From contig QLIY01000291.1 in the NCBI GenBank assembly GCA_003260075.1, positions 28,830 to 92,829 on the forward strand: a stretch of DNA of 64,000 nt, written 5' to 3'. Below are positions 59,263 to 64,000 of this stretch, piece after piece; within the stretch, counting starts at the first letter, position 1; each line of letters opens with the position of its first letter. A program made the position numbers and the translations under genes. Source of the DNA: Phallusia mammillata (taxonomy: Eukaryota > Chordata > Ascidiacea > Phlebobranchia > Ascidiidae). The notes under the pieces are model-generated. The model had not been told where the DNA came from, searched no databases, and was given only the letters and a program-made list of their open reading frames with translations.

Positions 59263-59505
59263 CAGGGGTTCCCAACCTTTTTACGATCTCGTACCACTTG
59301 GACGGGGGGGGGGCTATTCAAGAGAATAATATTGGCCTACTAAAATAACACTAAAGAGCCACAATTAATTTTTTTTGTTTACTGTCCACCAATTGGTCAA
59401 CAAAACCAGATAAATAAAGGGGGGGGGGTGTTTTTGTGAAAAACAACGGACGCTACTCGCGTACCACCTGAGAAACCTTTGCGTACCACAGGTTGGGAAC
59501 CCCTG
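59263..59505. mobile_element. hAT-like MITE upstream of the Gypsy element
   Basis: The ends CAGGGGTTCCCAACC and GGTTGGGAACCCCTG are perfect inverted repeats. Flanks TTCTAGAG and TTCTGAAG match at six of eight. Two G runs (59304-59313, 59419-59428) lie inside it. Confidence 0.78.
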
Positions 59506-59686
59506 TTCTGAAGCGTTAGTTGTATCGATTCGTATTTGACATGACAATCAAGAAAAAAGAAAAAAAGCGATCGTCGTTTATCGTCAGGAATAAATACAGG
59601 GGAGGGCAATACTATCGTCACATCCATAGGCGCCGAGTTTTACAAAAATGCAAGGTGGCGAACGAAAAATGTGAAGTCACATCAAG

Positions 59687-59709
59687 TGACGTCACATCAA
59701 GTGACGTCA
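59687..59709 (+). promoter_or_regulatory. two CRE-like palindromes in tandem
   Basis: TGACGTCA occurs at 59687-59694 and 59702-59709, within the 15-bp tandem unit ATCAAGTGACGTCAC. A single ambiguous base (n) follows at 59829. They may be part of an LTR enhancer (inference). Confidence 0.35.
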
Positions 59710-59894
59710 CAAATGCGTGCAGCCACAAGAGCTCTAACAATAAGCCCAACAAACTTCCAACAGAATGCAACATTCACCAAAGTAAATGCAAAGAAATGTT
59801 CGAAATAAAATTTGATTTGGAACACGTTNTTTAGTTTGTGACGACAGTTTAGGACTTGAGACAGATAATTCAGTCTCAATAGGCTAACTGTAGC

Positions 59895-59990
59895 GTTAAC
59901 ATTGGTGCTCCCGAGTGAAGATCTCTGTGCTATTTGCATAACGGTTAGCATTGGTGCCTGTGAGTGAAGATCTTTGTGCTATTTGCATAA
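59895..59990 (+). repeat. two ~48-bp tandem copies in the retrotransposon leader
   Basis: ATTGGTGCTCCCGAGTGAAG ... TATTTGCATAA and ATTGGTGCCTGTGAGTGAAG ... TATTTGCATAA lie head-to-tail. TGG-starting words after an LTR are typical of tRNA primer-binding sites, but I cannot name the tRNA. Confidence 0.45.
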
Positions 59991-60055
59991 AAGCTAGTTT
60001 TTGTTTATTTGCTACATAAAAATTTTTTTTTACACTATTTTAACCTAGTTAGATC

Positions 60056-61765
60056 ATGCGACGAGCTGCAAAAGACGCTCTTGCGAGTATTTCAGGTAAG
60101 TCACGCGCTGAAAATGATTCAGTTGTAACCGGCCATGTTAAAACGGTCGGAAACGCTTCGCAAAACGATAGCGACGCCGCACATGCGAAATTAACTGAAA
60201 TAGAACGGTTGAATGCTGAAATATCTGAATTACGTCTTGCTAATGACAATCATGTAAAAGCTTTAAATAGATCACGTGATTTCACGAAACAGATGAAGGA
60301 ACAACTTCGAATTGATCACCAAGCGCATGCACAAGCATTAAAAGCCAAAGAATCAGATGTAAAAGCTTTAGAAAAGCTGATAAAGAAGGACCGAAAATTC
60401 CTTTCAACTACCTATATAGCCTTAGGCAAACGACCTGTTACTCAACAACCAGGAGAGGAAGCAGAAGGTGATATTGGCAATTTACCTCCCCTACCTCCTC
60501 CACCTCCCCCACCTGCGCCACCGTATGAATCTTACCTCTACCCAGATTTAACTAAGGTAACCGATAATGCACCAGTTAAATCTACGCCTGTTCTAATAAC
60601 TGAATCGACGCCGGCGGCGCCTCCTATTAAGCTTAAAGATCATGGGTATGACCGAGATTTATTTGGGGAAACTTCTTTAATAGATCTATCTACAGATTTA
60701 CCAAGGTCCCAGACGCCCAAAAGGAAGGTTTGTCACCCTGCACCTGAGCAAACTTTAGTTCTTGACAATAGCATTAAAAAGAAGGTCGATCTTGCTCAAC
60801 TAGTGCGCTTGGTGCCTGGACAAGAGATGATTTGGTTGGAGTTGAATTTGCGACATCTCACCAAGTATGGTCTTACTTCTGAAAATATTTTACATACTTT
60901 ACTCGCAACTACTGACATACATAGTGATTTACGTCAATACCTCCAGGCTCTGACTGCAAACGTAAATATGACCACAGAGGCGAAACTCCATACTTTACGC
61001 CAGCATGTGGAACGGACCTACAAAAAAACTCCCTTAGCGACAATGCATTCCATAAGAAAAATGCTGGAAAGTATCAATTTTAAAAGTACCATAATATCAC
61101 CATTACAGGCGATAACCACTACGTTCTCTCAACAAGGCATTGTTTTAGATGGGAGATCTTTTAATGACCCATACGTTCAACTGATTCAGGAAATATTATT
61201 GCAAAAATTACCTACTTCAATTGCATTTCAGATCGAAGGTCAGCCATGGTCGTCCATACAACAAATTCTAAATCGAATGTTTAATTTGTCCCAAACACGC
61301 GAACTTCAGTCACCAGGTCAACAAGTGATGTATGCACACTTTGAAGACGACGAGATGCCGGTTTCCCTCAAGAATCCTCCAGATAAAATGCAGGCCTTGA
61401 CAGCTGATGTTCGTGCTCTACAAGGGCTGGTGTTGGAGAAAACGAGTAACCCGGCGCACCCGACAAGCTCTACGACTACAACGCAACAACAGGCTAGGAG
61501 GTATGAAAATCCTATTTGTTATATTTGCTCAGAGGAGGGGCATATAGCCCCCATTTGCCCTGTTGGAAAGCTTTTACGTTCTAAAGGTTGGTCTGTTACA
61601 ACTAACAACAGTAATGCTGACTATATTCCCAAGTGTTTAAAAGGTAATGGCAACAGACCAAGCTCTTCTAATTCCAACTCGCGTGACAGGAACCAGCAAC
61701 GCTCTGGCAAGAATACCTATCAGAAAAGACAAGCCCAGGCTTATGGCAGGCCAATGTCGATGTAG
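60056..61765 (+). CDS. gag: retrotransposon Gag polyprotein
   Basis: One intact 569-aa frame. The N-terminal ~120 residues are charged and predicted coiled-coil-like (ERLNAEISELRLAND). Next come a proline-rich stretch (~aa 142-152), a YPDL motif just after it, a capsid-like middle part, and one CCHC zinc knuckle C-x2-C-x4-H-x4-C at aa ~488-501 (CYICSEEGHIAPIC). The tail is Ser/Asn/Arg/Gln-rich. Gag packages the element RNA into particles. The start ATG is the first in this frame after a stop-containing leader. The stop (TAG) overlaps the pol frame. Confidence 0.88.
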   Translation: MRRAAKDALASISGKSRAENDSVVTGHVKTVGNASQNDSDAAHAKLTEIERLNAEISELRLANDNHVKALNRSRDFTKQMKEQLRIDHQAHAQALKAKESDVKALEKLIKKDRKFLSTTYIALGKRPVTQQPGEEAEGDIGNLPPLPPPPPPPAPPYESYLYPDLTKVTDNAPVKSTPVLITESTPAAPPIKLKDHGYDRDLFGETSLIDLSTDLPRSQTPKRKVCHPAPEQTLVLDNSIKKKVDLAQLVRLVPGQEMIWLELNLRHLTKYGLTSENILHTLLATTDIHSDLRQYLQALTANVNMTTEAKLHTLRQHVERTYKKTPLATMHSIRKMLESINFKSTIISPLQAITTTFSQQGIVLDGRSFNDPYVQLIQEILLQKLPTSIAFQIEGQPWSSIQQILNRMFNLSQTRELQSPGQQVMYAHFEDDEMPVSLKNPPDKMQALTADVRALQGLVLEKTSNPAHPTSSTTTTQQQARRYENPICYICSEEGHIAPICPVGKLLRSKGWSVTTNNSNADYIPKCLKGNGNRPSSSNSNSRDRNQQRSGKNTYQKRQAQAYGRPMSM

Positions 61766-63900
61766 TGGCAAAAGAAATACTTTTAAAATACAACAAGTGG
61801 AGGAAGGAGAAAGGTTGGTCACCTGTGTTAGAAGGTGTGAAATTTTATATTGATGATATCCTCCTTGCAACTGAAACTGAATATGAGCATTTAAAGTTAT
61901 TTGATTTAACTTTGCAAACTTTATCTCAATATAACTTGACTTTGAACCCGGACAAATGCACCTTTGGTCAGGATCGGGTACGTTTTTTGGGTCACATTGT
62001 ATCTGCAGATGGAGAAAAACCTCTTAACTCTCGTTTGCAAGGTCTACTGGATCTACCCCTTCCTAAAACGGTTAACCAAATGCGCCGATTCCTAGGGGTC
62101 GTAAGATATGAAAAAAATCATGTTCCTCATCTTGCTGCTTTAACCAAACCTTTAGATCAAATTGGAAAAAATGTCACTGCTAAGGATTCTTCTAAAACGC
62201 TTTTTCAATGGACAACTACGCTTTTACAAGCCTTTCTTGACACACGTTCAGCTATGATGCAAGCAGTCACCCTTAGATCTTATGACCCAAAACGTGTTTT
62301 ACATTTAGCAACGGACGCAAGTATCACGGCAGCAGGGGGTGTACTTTTTCAGCTTAATGACAAAAATGACATGGAACCCCTGGGGTACTTTAGTCAAGCT
62401 TTTAATAATGCCCAAACGCGTTATTCTACGTTTGCACGCGAGTTGCTGGCTTTAAGGCTGGGACTGCAGCATTTTCGCAGTCACTTGGAATGCAATCGCT
62501 TTGTAATCCATACCGATCACTTCCCCTTGGTCAAAGCACTACAAGGAGGCAATACCCCTTTGAAAGGACTCTCAGGACGCCAACGAGATTGGGTAGGACA
62601 AATATTAGAGTTCAACTTTGAAGTTAAATATGTTAAAGGCTCTGATAACCAAATAGCTGACTATTTCAGTAGGCAAGGTTGCCGGGAAATTCCCAAATCT
62701 AACACACTGTTGTACTATGCAAGAACTGAGTTTCCACCTTCCTTATCTATACCACGTTTGTATGAATTGCAAAAGGAAGCTTTTTGTGATTGCAAAGAAA
62801 TTCAGTGTGATAAACGGCATGTTAAATCAACACAGTTGTCTAGCCTTCCTCAAGGAACTTTGATCCTGAGTGACGAACCTGGCATGCTCGACCACGTTCT
62901 TCTACCCACTGAAGCGTCACAAAGGTTTGTGTTTGACTGTTACCATGGATACACTCATCATAATAGTCGTATCACGTGGAACGCACTGCGTCATATTTAT
63001 CATGGACCACATTTGAGACAAAATATTGTTCGTTGGTCTAATGATTGTCAGACATGCATTAAAAACCGTCCAAAACGTTTGGAATCTATTCCTTTAGAAC
63101 CGTACAAGTACCCTAGTGGACGTTTAAGGACAATCCATATGGATGGATTTGCATTGCCGCAGTCTACCACTAATCCTCCATATTCCAAGCTGTTAACTAT
63201 GATTGACAGAGAGACCTCTTATGCAGTGTTGGCTCCTTTGCTGCACGAAGATGCGGCCAGCACAATAGATGCTTTTAGGAAATACTGGATAGCGTACTTA
63301 GGTTTGCCGTCTGTGTTGATTACAGATAATGGCCCTAATTTCCGCTCACAGGAATTCCGATTATTCTGTAAAGATCATAACATTGAACATCGTCTAACTA
63401 CACCTTATTTTCCACGTAGTAACGGCAAGCTGGAACGATTTCACAGATCTCTACGTGATCTCATTGCGGCCCAACCTGCACCTGAACAATGGCTGCAATC
63501 ACTTTCCTGGATTCAACTTGCACTCAACTCCATGTGGCGAGAACATCTGAATATGACACCTTATCAGGCATTGTTTGGTCTCACACCACGAACACCTGTA
63601 CATGTCACAGCACCATTACTTTCTGGATTTCCACCAGAGTCACAAGATGCAGGACCAGGTATAGTGCATAGCAGACTACCACAGAAAACAAAACAACCTG
63701 TTGTTTCCAGCTGGGAAGATGCTACCCATGCATTTTTGCCAATTCGATCGCGTGGCAACAAACTCTCACCTCTGCGTGAAGGACCTTTCAAGATTGTGCG
63801 TCTCACACGATCAAGTGTAACTGTTGATTTATCTGATAAAGAATTGCGCACTCTACCACGCAATCAAGCCTACCCCATTAAATTGGGCGACAAAAAGTAA
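61765..63900 (+). CDS. pol: retrotransposon Pol fragment: RT end, RNase H, integrase
   Basis: About 711 aa in the -1 frame relative to gag. It begins near GTG at 61765, but the frame is already open upstream inside gag, as with frameshift expression. Seen: YIDD catalytic box (aa ~28-31), LNPDKCTFG and VRFLGHIVS of the RT thumb, RNase H with LATDAS (~182) and a later HTDHFPL, integrase HH-CC finger (THHNS ... CQTC, ~393-432), integrase core with MDGF, ITDNGPNF and E at D-35-E spacing, and a C-terminal REGPFKI (GPY/F-like). Missing: the aspartic protease and the RT fingers and palm before YIDD. The copy cannot encode a complete Pol as it stands. Confidence 0.87.
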   Translation: MAKEILLKYNKWRKEKGWSPVLEGVKFYIDDILLATETEYEHLKLFDLTLQTLSQYNLTLNPDKCTFGQDRVRFLGHIVSADGEKPLNSRLQGLLDLPLPKTVNQMRRFLGVVRYEKNHVPHLAALTKPLDQIGKNVTAKDSSKTLFQWTTTLLQAFLDTRSAMMQAVTLRSYDPKRVLHLATDASITAAGGVLFQLNDKNDMEPLGYFSQAFNNAQTRYSTFARELLALRLGLQHFRSHLECNRFVIHTDHFPLVKALQGGNTPLKGLSGRQRDWVGQILEFNFEVKYVKGSDNQIADYFSRQGCREIPKSNTLLYYARTEFPPSLSIPRLYELQKEAFCDCKEIQCDKRHVKSTQLSSLPQGTLILSDEPGMLDHVLLPTEASQRFVFDCYHGYTHHNSRITWNALRHIYHGPHLRQNIVRWSNDCQTCIKNRPKRLESIPLEPYKYPSGRLRTIHMDGFALPQSTTNPPYSKLLTMIDRETSYAVLAPLLHEDAASTIDAFRKYWIAYLGLPSVLITDNGPNFRSQEFRLFCKDHNIEHRLTTPYFPRSNGKLERFHRSLRDLIAAQPAPEQWLQSLSWIQLALNSMWREHLNMTPYQALFGLTPRTPVHVTAPLLSGFPPESQDAGPGIVHSRLPQKTKQPVVSSWEDATHAFLPIRSRGNKLSPLREGPFKIVRLTRSSVTVDLSDKELRTLPRNQAYPIKLGDKK

Positions 63901-64000
63901 TATGAGTTTCATTGTTATTAATCGTGATGTAAGTTTATTACTGTTGTAAATTTATTATGCTTTTCTTTGTCATAAGTTTTGTAAATAATGTAAAGGTGTG

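Larger units (their letters stand above)
59870..64000 (+). mobile_element. Ty3/Gypsy-type LTR retrotransposon, internally deleted, 3' end beyond window
   Basis: gag (60056-61765) is followed by pol coding for the end of RT, RNase H and integrase. RT-RNase H-integrase order and a GPY/F-like end place it in Ty3/Gypsy. I could not fix the 5' LTR. The start given is where a short tandem leader repeat with TGGTGC (possible primer-binding site) begins. No 3' LTR is seen; sequence after 63900 is AT-rich and non-coding. Confidence 0.8.

Noticed and set aside
1-64000. CRISPR array, bacterial operon or rRNA genes
   Set aside because: Spliced eukaryotic genes throughout; no regular short repeats with spacers and no rRNA-like conserved blocks.

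Overview
The window reads as invertebrate-chordate genomic DNA. It is AT-rich, has short introns with GT/AG borders on both strands, is full of small inverted-repeat transposons, and carries an ascidian-type egg-coat gene. I infer an ascidian tunicate, Ciona-like, from a highly polymorphic individual or population. This rests on gene content and architecture; I ran no database search.

Layout. (1) About 1.6-20.5 kb, + strand: a complete mind bomb 2 (mib2) E3 ubiquitin ligase gene. I could join 18 exons in frame (786 aa). (2) 22.3-30.9 kb, - strand: ZP gene A, 16 exons, 825 aa, a type I membrane protein with signal peptide, an unnamed repeat-like ectodomain, one EGF, a ZP domain, dibasic cleavage sites, a TM segment and a short tail. 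(3) 32.5-43.0 kb, - strand: ZP gene B, a tandem paralogue of A with the same 16-exon, same-phase structure and also 825 aa. (4) 44.9-57.4 kb, - strand: ZP gene C, 23 exons, about 986 aa, with 13 one-exon EGF modules followed by a ZP domain, furin sites and a TM segment. Its plan matches the ascidian vitelline-coat precursor of the HrVC70/HrVC120 type. (5) About 59.5 kb to the end, + strand: a Ty3/Gypsy-type LTR retrotransposon with gag and an internally deleted pol; its 3' end lies beyond the window.

How the parts relate. mib2 (Notch-ligand/ubiquitin pathway) looks like an ordinary neighbour ending tail-to-tail with gene A. Genes A, B and C point the same way and share the EGF-ZP-furin-TM plan. 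They therefore form a ZP-protein cluster whose products could be shed from the oocyte surface and polymerise into a coat. Between and inside the genes are hAT-like MITEs, foldback repeats, a LINE fragment, a tRNA-like SINE head and dispersed repeats.

A technical feature matters for every reading of this window. It has about 28 runs of 10 or more G, all on the + strand, with no matching C runs. Most are exactly or nearly 10 long and sit between two nearly identical, SNP-bearing copies of local sequence. The longer ones (about 34, 53, 66 and 76) show no flanking duplication that I can see. The simplest reading is that these are scaffold gaps written as G, with the 10-base ones joining overlapping haplotype contigs that were not merged. 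This makes spurious partial copies of several exons (mib2 exon 10; gene B exons 2-4; gene C exons 2, 6, 10, 12, 15 and 16).
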